Below, piece after piece: positions 34,048 to 47,560 of a stretch of 64,000 nt of DNA; position 1 is the stretch's first letter, and each line of letters begins with the position of its first letter. The translations under genes and the position numbers were made by a program. Origin of the DNA: Aporrectodea caliginosa (lineage: Eukaryota; Annelida; Clitellata; Crassiclitellata; Lumbricidae); NCBI GenBank assembly GCA_020284085.1, contig JACEVL010000469.1, positions 657,501 to 721,500 on the forward strand. Direction: 5' to 3'. The notes beneath the pieces were generated by a model. The model had not been told where the DNA came from, did no database searches, and saw only the letters and a program-made list of their open reading frames with translations.

Positions 34048-34273
34048 TGTGGCGCGGTGGTGTAGGGGTATGTTCGGTGCCTTGCAGCCGGAGGGTTGCG
34101 GGTTCGAATCCACCTCAAGCCGCCGCGAAGGGACCGTGGGCAAGTCCTTCACTCGCAATTGCTCATGCGCTTCGGCGTGAAACTCCGATTCAGTGTCCGC
34201 GCTGTAGTCGGGAGCGCCTCTGAGTAGAAATCTTGAAGGGGCGCTATATAAATATCTGAAATGAATGAATGAC
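34048..34273 (+). mobile_element. tRNA-derived SINE (family C)
   Basis: A box GTGGTGTAGGGGTA (34057-34070) and B box GGTTCGAATCC (34101-34111) form a tRNA-like head. The body has GTGGGCAAGTCCTTCACT, as in several animal SINE superfamilies. The 3' end GGGGCGCTATATAAATATC leads into an (ATGA)n tail. The head does not close a proper acceptor stem, so it is not a working tRNA. Confidence 0.8.
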
Positions 34274-34279
34274 TTATTG

Positions 34280-37200
34280 ATACAATAAGAAGAGATGGAT
34301 AGAGGAGCTTGAAGCAGATAAAAGTGAGTAAGCGACGAGATGGAAAGATGCAAACAAAAAATTACGGAATTCACGATGTAGATCCAGGTTCCAGCTCAGC
34401 ACGGGTCGAAAGCAGAAAAGTAGAGGCAGGTCAGAGGTGAAAGTGAGACAGAAGGAAATATTTTATAGTTGGATGGAAGAGTCAGGGATGGAAGAGACTG
34501 CTAAATTTAAGACGTAAACTTCTATGCCAAATATTGGTGTAGGCCTACACATTTTAAAAGAATAAGACCTTTTTTCAAATTTATATTGTCGTTTCATTTG
34601 CCCCGTATTTCTGCTTCGTTCAAAGCAAGTCTTTTTGAAAATCGGTCGAAAACTGTAGACATGAGTTTCTAATGCAGTGTGTGGTGTTTTGTCCAAAAGA
34701 ACATTTAGACTTTTGAACACTCAGATTCCCGAAAGGGAATCATCACCAAGCTAAAACAATTGAGCCGTAGTGTTCAAAATCGGTCAAGGCAACTCGGCTG
34801 AACAAACAAAACCGATAAATATCCCCTAACGGAGGCAGACATAGGCAAGAGACGTGTTGGTGAAGGATTACAGAAACATGTTTACTGTAGAGATAAGTGA
34901 GTAAGGTTCAGTTGAGTGCCGTTCGATAAAATCAATTGTTGTGGATTAAGGAGTGAGTTGGAAGTCAGAATTCGTATAAGATTGTGAGACAGTTCAGTTA
35001 ATTTGAAGATGAAAGGTAGATTAGAGATACGTCGGTAGTTAGAGAGAATCTTTATAAAGTGATGGTTTCTTGAGGCGTGGAGCGGCTGAAAGTGTTTGAA
35101 AAGGATGGGAAATTACCAGTAGATAATGAGCAGCAGATAATGAGATGTTAATTGCTTTGGAAATGTAACCAGCGTCTACTGCCATTAGAACACTGTGAAT
35201 GTAGCTGCCGGGGTTTAATACGGTTATACGTCTGCTTTGGATTAGAAATACGGTTCAAATACCCGTACGGACCGTTGACTAGTTCTTTAGGATTTATTCT
35301 GAACCCATTTATCATGACCTAGAATAATAATAACTAATGTTTTTGCCAAGCCACTCTGTAATGTATTATGTCGTAGTCTTGGTGGAATGTTTGATTAGAA
35401 TTGTCGATTATATAAGACCCTGTTACATAGATCCATATGTTGCATTCGGACTTCAAGATTGACGGACATACATGTACAAAGGGTCTTACAACTCCGCGAG
35501 TTGTTCGAACTTGTAGGGAGCATGCGTGCACTTGCTCAAATAGGTCTACCTTTACACGATCCGCATTTGATAATTATTATATCAATGAATATTGCAACAG
35601 AAGAAAATCCTGACATATAACAGGAATCGGTTGAATAGAAACGAAAACAGGCGACGCGTCAGTATAGACCCTATAGAGCGGGTAGAGGCCGCATACGAAG
35701 CCATTGATCATCTGCTTTGGCGGCGGCGGCGCGTTTAATCTGCACAACAGTATGAGCGCCATCTTTATTTCTCTTGGAACATAATTGGCAGTAATCAGCG
35801 TCATTGTCATTTCGTCCAGAGTTTTTATTAAACGCATTCGGTCAAGAGCACACATGCAGTGACTGGCTATCGCCCAGTCTGTGTGCACTAACAGTTGGTA
35901 ATAAAAACAACGATTGGCAGTAATCAGACCAGCCAGACCGTTCCAAATGCAATTGCACTTACACAGCAAAGATAATTGTCTGAATAATTTACTGACAGTT
36001 TTAATAGTAAAGGCAGAAGGCACGAACAGCCTACATTATTAACACAGCAGCGAGACACCCTCTTCCAAGGAAACGCGGAATTATTTAGTTGCCGATGTCA
36101 CGGAATGCTGCTCTTCGTGATTGTCTATTCCCAGGTTGAGTGCTCACAATTCGGAAATAACTTTGTCTTGGAGCACTAAAGACAGTAGTCAATACCAAAG
36201 AGATGCTGCTGATTGTTAGTGTGCAGCTTCCAATATATTGGGAACTTTCTTAATTATGGCCAGAAACGTTGACAAAGTCAAAGAGCAAGTCCTTCTTGCT
36301 CAAATTATATAGGCCCAATATAATGCAATGCAATTACTTATATATTATCCTTGAGTTGTCACAGTGCACAATTAAGACAACAGTCGATGGAGTTCAATCG
36401 TCATTTGTAATTAAGATAGGCAAATACAAGGTAAGGCAGGCATCAGTAAAAGGATGTTAGCTCTAGAAAGCTAACTATTTCTATTGCCAGCTTTCGATCA
36501 TACTAGTATTTCCTTCTAAAAGCTTAGTACATTATTCATTCAGTTATGAAAGTAACCTACTATTGTTTCATAAACTGTATTGCGAACTCCTTATGCTTGA
36601 TTGTCGCCTGTCTTCACGGTTATCTGTAATACAAAGTATTTTTCGACAAGCATAGCAATTATTGTTTAAGTTGAAAAATAATTACAGCTTTATTAAATTT
36701 ATTGTGAACTCAAAAATCTTGACCTAGTAATTATACCTTCGACTATTCATGTGGTACTGATGTTAATATGCACTATTTACGTGCGCAAAATTGATGTCCG
36801 TGATCACTTTAACTGTCATCAGTGTACCAGTATACGAAAATCCTGGCATTGAAGCAAGCAATCGTCTAAATATCTACTTAAAATAGTTAATTGGACTGGA
36901 GTAATTGAATCGGTTAAACTGGATCCATCCGGCAAGTTAAACGGTAGAAAATACCAGAAAGTCTGCTGCTGACTGTCAACTGTCAACTGCACTCTTTCAT
37001 TTTGTGCATGATATCTATATGGTCTATCGATTGTCCTTTACCGATAGAACAGAAACAGTGTATCAAATGTGCATTAAAGCGAAAGACAGCGGTCAGACAG
37101 AAGTGCAGGACCACGACTTGATGAGGCAGTTTCAGACTATAAACATTTTTCAGCTGAAATATTCAGTACAGTATTCAGGAGAAAAGAGAATTGCTCCAGT

Positions 37201-37730
37201 TAAACAGCAATTGAAGTATAATAATCTGCAGTCTTGTAATTCATACGCATAACGAAAAACATACCGCTGCCTTTTAAGAGGCACACATGAGCTGCCTATT
37301 CAGTTACGCGCCTATCTTTCTGCATTCAAACACTGTCTGTCTACAGTAAAGTCTGATCCATAGAATAATGAAGGATGGTCCGAAACCAAACATTGATTCA
37401 AGATACAATGCATGGTTGGAAAAACCGTGATAACATATTGCCCCAAAGACACAAATATTTCAGACTGAGAGCTTTATTGCTTCGACATGTTTTATATAAA
37501 GATGATCGCAAGAGAATATCACATGTCAGTTCTTATAGGCTAGCGACACGGTCGATGCATACATGTAGACTACTAACATGAAATGCCGACACACATTTGT
37601 GGCTTAGCGTCCCGTGGGTCTTTTCTTTCCCAGCTTAGAAGGAAAACAATGTGAAAAAACTGTTTCTTCTGCAAATCCATTTCTGTGATTGTACCGCATC
37701 ACATAAATCCGATGCTATTCATTTGCACTT
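34280..37730. other. Long stretch without a recognisable gene
   Basis: The largest ORF (148 codons, minus 35577-36023) has no recognisable domain, and its amino-acid make-up looks like chance. A (CGG)n run is near 35720. No repeat family is recognised. Confidence 0.45.
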
Positions 37731-38459
37731 GCATGGGCGCTCGCACGTTAGGTCAAGGGGACACTTACCCTCTGGATTTTGAATCTAGATAAGTAACATT
37801 AAAAATATAATTAATTTTAAATAATTAAAATAGGTTATTCTGACATTTAGTTTGCTTGCTTGTTGACTTATACAAAGGAGCTTGTACATTGAGGTAAAGA
37901 CACCGAATCATTAGTTATACAGCATGACGCTGATTAATAGCGTGTAGATGGTCGGTTTGGCTGCATGGTCACTGACCGGGGAACGTTAATTACTGGTGTA
38001 ACCTATTCGATGTCTGGTTCCTTTGCATAACTGAAATGGCAAGACCCCCAAAATGATCCCAGTTCGACTCTGCTATTCATCATACCGCAGTCTTGGTAAA
38101 TACACGTTTATAGTATTATTTACCAGTGATATTGCTGATAGGCATCAATTTTGGCCACAAATCTCGACACAAGAGAGGCTTTATCCACATAATTTGTGGA
38201 CACTACGCGGATATGTTAGCTTTGTGATTTTGCCAGTAGGCCTACGTATTACCAGTATTACCATTGTGATATTTCGGCTAAATCACAAAGCTAGCATATC
38301 CGTTCTAGCCTCTACTCGATTGCAACTCCGACTACGGACTATGGAGGCTGTGTGTGATGAATAAGAGCTCATTTATATATAATCTCTTCAAACAAACTTG
38401 GAGGTGCTCCCAACCTGGCTGAACAAGACAAAAGCCGAATAGAATGGTCTTCGACGGCA

Positions 38460-38596
38460 GAGAGAGACAGAGACAGAGACAGAGAGATAGAGAGACAGAG
38501 AGATAGAGAGACAGAGAGATAGAGAGACAGAGACAGAGACAGAGAGAGATAGACAGACAGACAGAGACAGACAGAGAGCAGAGAGAGAGAGAGAGC
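38460..38596. repeat. (GACA/GATA/GAGA)n microsatellite
   Basis: Mixed purine-rich tetranucleotides, absent from copy 2 of family F. Confidence 0.9.
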
Positions 38597-38721
38597 AAAA
38601 TATATTGTGGACGAATTCAGCTAGGATATTCGACTACTTCAGTTTTTTCAAATTATTTACAAGTAGTTGTACAGAGTCAGCATTGGGGTTTTCCGCAACA
38701 GTTCATTACTTACATTATTTG

Positions 38722-38727
<6 letters not shown>

Positions 38728-38757
<30 letters not shown>
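38728..38757. repeat. (AT)n microsatellite
   Basis: About 15 dinucleotide units. Confidence 0.9.
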
Positions 38758-38762
<5 letters not shown>

Positions 38763-39010
38763 CATTTTTGTGAATTATTGTCTTCTTTAATTATGTTGCA
38801 ATCTTGATTTTCAACTATTACAGAAATATATCTTCAAATCCATAACTTCCTTACAACCAATGACTATGCCCATAAACATTCGCACATATTCCGATATTGG
38901 TCCTTCATTGGTCCCATTTCGGAATATGGGTAAGTCTGCAGGATTTCTGCTTCCCTCAAAAAAAATGTTTGTAAATGGCTCTGCCTCCCTTGTAGAAATT
39001 TCTGCGGGCA

Positions 39011-39120
39011 CCCATGTACACATGTAAATAGATGTTACGCCTTAAAGTTGACTATTTAAGAACGAGGTTAAGGAACGATTGGCTGGTCACAAAATAAATG
39101 ATTGATTGATTGAACGGAGG
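39011..39120. other. No gene seen
   Basis: Short spacer with a TGAT run. Confidence 0.3.
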
Positions 39121-39124
39121 TGAA

Positions 39125-39238
39125 TATTTTGTGATTCAGTGCTGGGTTCTGGGCGGCATCAAATACTGCGCTTCTGAAAGGCTTTTGCTGTGAGAAGCGC
39201 TTTATAAATAGCCAAGTACAATACAATACAATACATCG
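39125..39238 (+). mobile_element. Retroposon 3' end with (ACAAT)n tail
   Basis: Ends GAAGCGCTTTATAAATAGCC followed by ACAAT repeats (39217-39235). Head not recognised. Confidence 0.5.
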
Positions 39239-39453
39239 ATGGCGTCATGGTCCAAAGATGTGAGATTCACTGTCCAGTTCTGTCCATATTCCGTCAGTTC
39301 TCTGATGTCATTCAGGTCTAAACTTATGCCTCATTCTTCTGAACCTGCGTATTCATCGTTTCCGGGATTCTCTAACCGTAGACTAACGGACTACATTTCC
39401 TACTACAGTAACTGTTCCACTTTAAGCGATGATCGTGCATTATGACAACGGTC

Positions 39454-39780
39454 ATTAATCGTAATCGTAATCGTAAGCGTAATCCCCAAACTTCTAAAGC
39501 ACCAATCGAAAGCCAGAAGCAGGGCACCAGCTTATTCACGAGCGTGCGTCTAGTCAGAGGGGTTGTCCAAAAGAGTAGTCCGGAGGTTCGAGTCCGGTTT
39601 GAGTCTGGGTAAGAGTTCTTGAAGAGGTGAGTCTTTAGTTTTAGTGGAAAGCCTGAGGGGTGATGTATCAGAATGAGGAAGGTGATGGTGAGTGATTGGC
39701 CATGATGGTTGGGGAACCGAGAAAGTGTTTTTTTTTCTTAGATTAAACTCGACCAGTATATTGTTCAACATACGCCTTTC
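39454..39780 (-). pseudogene. LINE 3' fragment with (ATTACG)n tail
   Basis: In a minus frame, LKLKTHLFKNSYP matches the end of RT C-terminal domains (F-K-x-x-L-K-T-H-L-F). The 3' block 39491-39550 matches 32690-32750, and the tail is ATTACG repeats (39483-39454). The frame is broken upstream. Confidence 0.6.
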
Positions 39781-42299
39781 ATTGTTTGAAAGGAATTATA
39801 TATTATAATGAAAGTCTGAAACATAGTTTGAACGAAATAGCAATACACTGATGTAACAAAAGAAAAGGCTTAGGGTCGTTATTCGGGTAAAGATTAATTT
39901 CCTGATCACAGACTGCAGTAAATAACAGACGTCGACCGAATAAACACCGCCATCTCCTGTCAATTCTCTGCGGTTCTATTGTAACTACGAATCGTCTTGT
40001 CTATATCCGGATGATCCATCCAATCGTACGGTTTTATTCCTCCCACGGTGCACGGCTTGCGACCGGTCTGTTCGTGACTTGCTTGCTGATTATCGTTATC
40101 GTCTGTTTTGTTGTATACGATCCAAACTTTTACGGTCTTAAAATGGCCCAGCAAATTTGACCGGGGATTATTCAGCAGAAAAATAAGTCCACGACCTCGT
40201 CCTGCAGCGTATTTCACAACAAAGGGTGAAATGGGTACTATATATACTCCTTTATTGAAACATTTAGTTGACAAACCTCATCTTAGTACAAAGAGAGAGA
40301 AACAAATTTCTAGTAGACAAGATGTCTAGCATATTTGCAGCATGTAGGCCTATGTATATGCTTAGGTTGAGAACGGTGTTTTGCAGGCGATCGTGCATTA
40401 AGATAGCGTGTGTTTATCTTACAACCGACTGATTGAAATCCCAGCTTCAAAGAGTTGTTAAGACAGAGCAGCCAACTGCGGAAACACTTTAACACGGTTA
40501 CCGTATTCATCTCACACAAAATCAGTCAATACAGCAGAACATAAGCGAATGTATGCAACACTCACCATCGCATGAATTTCGTGCAAAGTTAACATGTAAT
40601 TTCGCATGCCTTACGTTTATTTACCGTGTTCAGGTAGCATTAGCATTGCCTTTAGAAACCAATTACTTAGAAGCCAAACACACGCACCGCATCTGCAATC
40701 CGCACGACACAAAAGAAATATACAGTTGGCAGGGTATAGATGTCATGCAACTCAAATCGAATGAGCATGCTAAACAGAATTACAGAATCCGACAGTGTTA
40801 ATAACTGACCTTACGAGTAAACAGCATTGCATGTTGAATATGTATTATCTAGACACTTCCTATAGCGCCTTTATATACACCACAAAAGCGCTGCCTGCGC
40901 CAAACTATATGACGCTATAGTCATTAAGAATAATAAGATAGTCAATAAGCTCAGAAATACCGGTCGAAGAAAAAAATCAACTGGAAGACCACAAACTAGG
41001 CCACATTAAAAGCCCGAATGAACGAAATTGGCAAACAACATCCGCATGTGACTGACTAGCTAATCAAAAATGATACGCTAGAGAAAAAATGCAGTTACCT
41101 TAGCTACGCCACGTTCGCAGTTGATTGTGAGAAAAATACTGAACAAAACTATCGTGCTGAAAGCATGCAATTAGGAAAAGAAATTAAAACAGTTAAGTAT
41201 AGGCCTACATTCCCACCGTGATCATTACTTAGTCTTAGAGTAAGCTTAATGTTAGGATCCTCGACAGTACATAGTTCAAATGCAGTTTATGTATTTTACT
41301 AAAGAACCCGAGTTCTTTCACAAAACAGACAACGACTTTTAAATGAACGACAGAAGCATTCAACATGTCGTCCGGTGGCTATATCTCAAACCCACAGAAG
41401 GCTGGAAATTAGGAAATTGTGAGAGGAAGAAGGTAATGCTCTTTCCCATATATTCTGTCGGAAACAACGTGCATCACAGAGGTTTATTACCTCGGCTGGA
41501 AACGTCACTGTTACGTTCGGTGAAACGGCGTAAATCAAGCCTTGTGAAATATTCAGGCGTCTGATTAGCGCACGGTCTGCAGTTCTTCGAGAGCTGAGTC
41601 TCAACCCGCCGACTAAGGGTCGTCTCTTCACTTCGTATGCTAAAAGTCAATAACGCTTAAGTGTAATTATCTCTCAAGACGTAATCTGCTTGGGTAATGA
41701 AGCAGTTGCGTGCACGTAAGAATGCCATCGATACTCTCTCTTCCTCAGATAGAGCATCGCTGAGGTGCGGCATGTTCGTGTTAAATTTCGCAACAAATGT
41801 TGGCACATGATCAAATTCTCATCGCCTCGTGAGATTCGACATTTCGGTCTCGCTGGGGACGTTTTGCCGCTTATTATTGAAACCTTTTCTACAATATGTC
41901 AACATGGCATTGTGTAGCCTATCATTCACGAACCGTAGAAAAGACTCGCAGGTTTCACAATTGTTTTCTATACAGATTTACTTCATTTTTGAATGGATGG
42001 TCCTGCGCTTAAATGGATCTCAAACATTGGAAGTGAAAGGTATAGCAGTAAAGATTTACTCTAGATTATTTGATTTAAAAAATTTATCGGATGTGATCTT
42101 TAAACCTATACAAGCTTACTCTTCTCCAAGATACTGTAAGGGTAGTCTTTTATAGTCTATTCGGGCCTATAGTGTGATGTGATCTATAGATCTGACCTCT
42201 GGTTTCTCTGCTGGACAGCCACGCGCACCACATATCCGGAATAGAACTTTTATTGTTACTGCATGTGTAACGCCCGCAGAGTCAGTAAAAGCTGAAGCC
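39781..42299. other. Stretch without a recognisable gene
   Basis: Only featureless ORFs below 110 codons. A retroposon core with CTATAGCGCCTTTATATAC and AAAAGCGCT is at 40858-40895. TAGGCCTA is at 40345 and 41200. Confidence 0.45.
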
Positions 42300-42445
42300 G
42301 AGGCGCTAAGCAATATTATTGTGAATGAAGCGCTTGCTCAAGGTACCTATATAGAAATCACATCAGATGAGGTTCGAACTCGTACTCTTCGCGTAGCAAA
42401 TCGAATACTCTGACGAATCAGTTACTTCTAGCCTCACAGTTCCGT
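42300..42445 (-). mobile_element. tRNA-derived SINE (family B), copy 2
   Basis: Minus strand: CTGATTCGTCAGAG A region, B box GAGTTCGAACCTC (about 42369-42383) and GGTACCTTGAGCAAGCGCTT in the body. Homologous to 4235-4400. Confidence 0.7.
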
Positions 42446-43680
42446 TAATTCTTGTCATGATTTATAGCAGTCATATTAAACAAAATCGTTTAGTATTCAC
42501 TCCAATTCGATCCAGACTAAGAGCCTCAAAATCAGACGCAAGCCAATAATTTTCACATTGATCTAAGCATAATGTACAAATTCCATTAACTTTATAAGTC
42601 AATGCAATACGACTTCGATCTGTGTGGTACAGTATTCCAACAACAAAATTTGAAAAGTTCAACGCATAATGTCTGTAGAAATGCGTAGAATAAAATACGT
42701 CAAAAGCAATCAGTTGAACTACATGGAATATCGGGTTGACTAGACAGCTGAGAAGCAGCATCTGGAATAGACAGATGACGTTTTCTGCACTAAGCAAAGC
42801 GCTCCCAGTGAACTCTACCTCAAGGTCTCATTGTACTAAGTAGGTTTCTGGGCTGCGTAGTAATAAAACAGTTATCACATGGCGTGTATGCCCGAGTGTG
42901 GCTCGACTCGGTCCGTAAATAGGAGCTAGAGCCGAAATTAACCGACGAATTCGGTACTGTGCAGGTGATGAGGCGAGAATTCCGGAGATAAAGATGAGGT
43001 AATTTGGACGTGAATCGATTTGGCCCAAAAGATCTGGGCCTGCATAGATTGAGCAGCAATCGCAGGGCTTACATACTACGTACTGCTGTATGTATCGTCG
43101 TTATTATACCAGCATCGGCTCATAGTTCTTATAACGCGTTCATATTTCGGTTGCTCCGGGTGTAGTAGACATTCGTCGCCCAGGTTGCATGGTTTAGTGT
43201 GAACCCTACTTGCAAACAGTAACTAAGAACGAATAGTGGTTAAAAATTCCAGTTGGTCGACAGTATGCATTGGCGCCTTATAAAGCCACGCAGGTCACTT
43301 CCCCACTTCTAGGAATGCTTAGGTTATGTGTAGCCATGGCAACGGACCGCATGCACAGGGCTGCCATCAGTTCAGCGATCTAGACAGCTCCGCCCATTCT
43401 TGCCAGTCGCCATGACAGCGCAGTTGTCCAGCGAACCCTATTATATGCAGCTGCAGAGCTCAGATGCAGTCGTCCATCGGGGTTTAAGTCAAAGTGAACA
43501 ACGGTTCGCCATAGTTTAAGCCGTGTACTGCAGCAGTCCGGCGTTTCTCTCCTAGACAAAGCCTAGCCATAGAAGGAAGGCGGCGACGTTAATCATCTCA
43601 TCATGACATAGCGTCGTTAACAGAAGCTACCTAGACGAAGATATACGGTGTGCTACAATGACTATATTATGCTGACACAA
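42446..43680. other. No gene seen
   Basis: Two short minus ORFs (42471-42797, 42820-43059) without recognisable motifs. Confidence 0.4.
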
Positions 43681-43681
43681 T

Positions 43682-43763
43682 GTCTAGCTGTCTGTCTCGC
43701 TGTCTGCCTGTCTGCCTGCCTATCTGTCTATCTGTCTGCCTATCTGTCTGTCTGTCTATCTGG
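43682..43763. repeat. (GTCT)n microsatellite
   Basis: GTCT, GCCT and ATCT units. Confidence 0.9.
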
Positions 43764-45732
43764 CAACGGAAAACATATGACCATCCGCGCGCACAGAAAG
43801 GCAGAACATCTGGGTTCGTCTGATATATAACGAGATAAGTCTGGCTCATTCTGCCTCTGTCATGATATTGCGCCATTAAATCTCCATATGCACGGGGGCA
43901 ATAACAGCGAACTGACATTTTGCCTTATTTATGTGGTGCACGTGTCCTTCTGCTGGCAGAATAAAACATGTTCCATATTCCCATTTATTTCTTAATTCTC
44001 CGATTTTTTAGGATAAATATCTCGTGACACCGGAAATTAAATACGAAGGTTGAGTTATCATTTATGTTATTTGTTTTCAGTTGCTTCACGGATTCCATTA
44101 ACAACTGCCTGCACAGAGCAAACCAAATGCATGTGCTCCTTCAATCGCTCTCGAAACAGGATGTGGCAGGTTGCAATACACATTTGTTGCTATATTGTTA
44201 TTCATGTTGTTATATTTATTAAGGGTGTAAACGAATGAAAAGGAGTTCAAGATGAATGTGAAAGACGTCCTTTGGCAGACTAATGGAGTCCCATATGAAT
44301 AGCTAGTAGCCTGCCTTCAAGCGTCATTGGTACGAAGCCACATTAATCACCTTTGAGAGTTTACAATATAGAAGCGCCATATAAGTAAGTAAAACGATTC
44401 ATGCATGCATCTTGGCGGCTAGAAACAAAATCCCAATTTTCACCTGATCTTCGTGTTCAACTTTTAAATGACGGACATTTCACTTATTGACTAAGTAACA
44501 GTCACTAATATGCCAAAAATTAATGGAGAAATTTGGTTTCACGAGATCCTGGTGTTCAAAATTATGTTAGTTATGAATAGGTCAGGTTATTACAAATAAT
44601 TAATTCGATTGGCGCGTTAAAATTCGCTGTCTTTTTGTGTTGATTTCGTCATCATATGGGTGTATCGAACACCAGTGTTACACCACTGAACTGAAACCAA
44701 TGTGCAAGACATTCTTCTGTTTACATGTAATGAAATTGTATTATATTGTATTTTCGTTTATTGGTCAGCTCTAGCTGTCATAACGCAGCTAGTTATATAG
44801 TTAGTTATGAAATTAATCATTGATTGATTCGGTTTCTCGCATAGACCCACCAGAAGCCTTCCTATATGGAAGTAGTTTGTCAGCGTGGTTGACCTTGATC
44901 CAAAACGTCGTCGATAGTCATATAAAAGTCGAATTAAGTTATCAGCGTAATATATCATGTAATATAGGCCTATCATTGAATATATCAGGTAATATATCAT
45001 GCAATATTCGTCGTCTCGAGTCGATGTGGAGCAGTAGCTCATAATCTGTGGAATCTTCAGGGACGAATGACAGATGATGAACTGTCGTCTTTGTTCTTTC
45101 CTTCCATCTTACGACCGACAGACCAACCGTCCGACCGACGGGCATCAGGGAATGAACGGAAGAACGGACGAATGATAGGTAGATCTCGTTAGAAATGATC
45201 TCTCGTTTTGATCATTAGACTCAGGCGTCCATTTGGTCTTCTGTTTTGTCTTTTAATACACGCATAGCACATTCAACATCGCAGCATCGCTGGTTCCTGC
45301 TTCTAACGCTATTGTACTTCATAGAACTATGCTACTGCGCGAGGCTGATCAAAGCGGTTGAAAGGATTGCTTGTTCGCAAACAGTGGATTTACAAGCCTC
45401 ACGTGGCTAGGAAATAATTCCTGATTGTTCGCGGACATCAGCGACTTCCTTTCTATCACATGATGCTTTTGAGGTGCGAGGTTCAGAAACACTGGGATGT
45501 CATTCCATTGAGTGCTCTAATGCGCTTCTCTTGAACTGGCACTATGTAATTACGGTTACAATTTCAAAGCAACAGGTGGATGGTCATTGCTTAAGCTCAT
45601 CTCTTGACCATCCTTATGTTGAATGAAAGTCCTATTCGCAGAAGTCACGTCAGTTCTTATCGTGTTCTTCTGAAACGGGTTGGCCACTCAGTTCGCCCGA
45701 CTGTCAAGCGCCTCATTCTGTATTCCGAGTCA
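43764..45732. other. Stretch without a recognisable gene
   Basis: Contains a retroposon-like end GAAGCGCCATATAAGTAAGT at 44371 and AATATATCATG repeats near 44950. No coding signal. Confidence 0.4.
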
Positions 45733-45759
45733 AACCCTGGAGTAACTTACTCCAGGGTT
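45733..45759. repeat. 27-bp palindrome
   Basis: Arms AACCCTGGAGTAA and TTACTCCAGGGTT pair perfectly around one C. Confidence 0.9.
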
Positions 45760-45769
45760 AGATACTAAG

Positions 45770-45856
45770 ATATATATTATATATATAAATATATAATATA
45801 TATATAATTATATAATATATATATAATTATATAGTATATATATATATATATATATA
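45770..45856. repeat. AT dinucleotide-rich tract
   Basis: TATATAATATATA-type low complexity. Confidence 0.85.
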
Positions 45857-46780
45857 GGTTTGCATACCGTGATCAGAAACCAATGCAGGATCTATATGCA
45901 GGACGTCTTTGACTGAAGTGTCGTATAGTCATCTCTTGTCATGACCAAATCGAGAAAGCGACCGGCGACTCAGTGGATTCGCTCGATGCATGATCTCAGC
46001 TCATCCCCATATGGATGTTAAGGTCTCCTATACTATAGCTAACAGCTGACTATATTGTAAAGCGACGATGTTTTCAGCGAGATATAGGCCTTAGTGGATT
46101 GAATCCTACGGTGAAGATCATTATAATGCGACATCTGAGGTGTATTTGTGTCATATTTCAACGACGAAGAAACGTCATGGCTGGTGATGACCTTGGCTTT
46201 CAGACTGCACTTTCTGCGTCATTATACGTCTCAAGCCGCAGTCCATGTACAGAAAACTGTCGCAGACAGCACAAGATGTGGTGCTGGATGGAGAACAAGC
46301 ACGCTATAGTTGGAGCCACTTGTGGCATTTTATGTGGTCGATCACTTTAAATGATAGAGATCGGCCATTATACATGAACAGTATATATTATAGTATATAC
46401 GCATGTATGTATTGTATGTATACATGTATATATATATCCTGTTGGTCCGAATCGATTATGACGAAGTAAGAAACCGATCAAGACTTATGACAACTATATA
46501 CAGGTCTGCATATCTATATAAGCATGTACATCCATGCATACATTTCATATATTATATATATATGTGAAAATATAAATTTATGTGGACTATTATGCAGTCT
46601 TTGATGTATAGGACTATGTCTATCGATGTATAATACACTAGTTGGCCTATACTATTCTGGGGAAAGCTTGGAATTGGTCATAGTTTTCTGTTTATTCAAG
46701 ATCTGATCGAGATAGCTATGGAACAGCTCTAAGAATGATGGTTGATCTGATGTCAATCTAGCTTTGGCATTCTGTGATAA
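45857..46780. other. No gene seen
   Basis: AT-rich, short ORFs without features. Confidence 0.4.
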
Positions 46781-46789
46781 GTGCATTCT

Positions 46790-46930
46790 TTGCAAGAAGC
46801 CGATAAAATGAGTCTATAGGAGTTGTTTCTGACTGCACGCGTGTCGTCTGCAGTTCGAATCCCATATAGGAAACTTTTGACTTCCCACATTAGAAGATCG
46901 TACTGACCAACTATAAAGTAAAACGGTGAA
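46790..46930 (+). mobile_element. tRNA-derived SINE or relic (family D), copy 1
   Basis: GAGTTGTTTCTGACTGCAC, B box CAGTTCGAATCCC (46851-46863), then CTTCCCACATTAGAAGA. Same order on the minus strand at 49190-49330. The A box is degraded. Confidence 0.5.
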
Positions 46931-47560
46931 GATATACGGTTTATGTGCATGCACGCCTATATGCATGGAAACTATAGCCAGAACGACGCAAAGTAGAATA
47001 TAGAAATACAACAACCGAACGCCTTTAATCTTACATCCAACGGATATATTCAGTTCATTCAATGTCTAACCCGAAATGACTACAGTAACTGTTACGTCGC
47101 CTTCAATGATTGGCCGCAGAAGATTTAAACTGCTCTTAAACTTTAGATTCCTAAAGCACAGAGCACAAACCTATTCACGAGCGCTGACACCCAAGCGCTT
47201 GTTCGATCACCTTATTCGATCATAGAACTTTTCTGGTCGAGGATTCGTTTCAAATCTGCCTATGTGTTTGCAAATTAATATCAGCATTAGTGAACAAGAA
47301 GTCGTTATCCACGCTGCTTGTCTTACAAGTAGGAGAAAAGGTTTGATCACAAGTTCTTTGTGTTCAATATCCTTTCAGACGCTACCTATTTGTTTACAAG
47401 TTTTACACAACTGTGCACCCAGCAACATGAAAGGCTGAGACAAGATATCATCGTCATAGATTCAATGCTCAATTATATCAGTTACGTAGACATGTTATTA
47501 TCGCTGCAGACATCCAAGATTAGTGGAAAAGATTACTTCAGAATTACATATTATAACCGT
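46931..47560. other. No gene; LINE 3'-end relic at 47151-47190
   Basis: CTAAAGCAC...CCTATTCACGAGCG resembles the LINE end at 39491-39550. Otherwise featureless. Confidence 0.35.

Larger units (their letters stand above)
37735..39010 (+). repeat. Dispersed repeat family F, copy 1
   Basis: Collinear with 55375-56970. Shared blocks: ATTTTAAATAATTAAA and CAAAGGAGCT (37810-37890 vs 55435-55505), GATATTGCTGATAGGC (about 38130 vs 55995), AATTTGTGGA (about 38190 vs 56070), GTGAATTATTGTCTTCTTT (about 38770 vs 56820). Copies are diverged and broken by private insertions. No intact ORF. Confidence 0.7.

Noticed and set aside
34048..34125. Possible true tRNA gene
   Set aside because: A and B boxes are present but the acceptor stem does not close and a SINE body with a tail follows.
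35577..36023. 148-codon minus ORF
   Set aside because: No domain, no signal or membrane pattern typical of a real exon, and no codon bias visible by eye.
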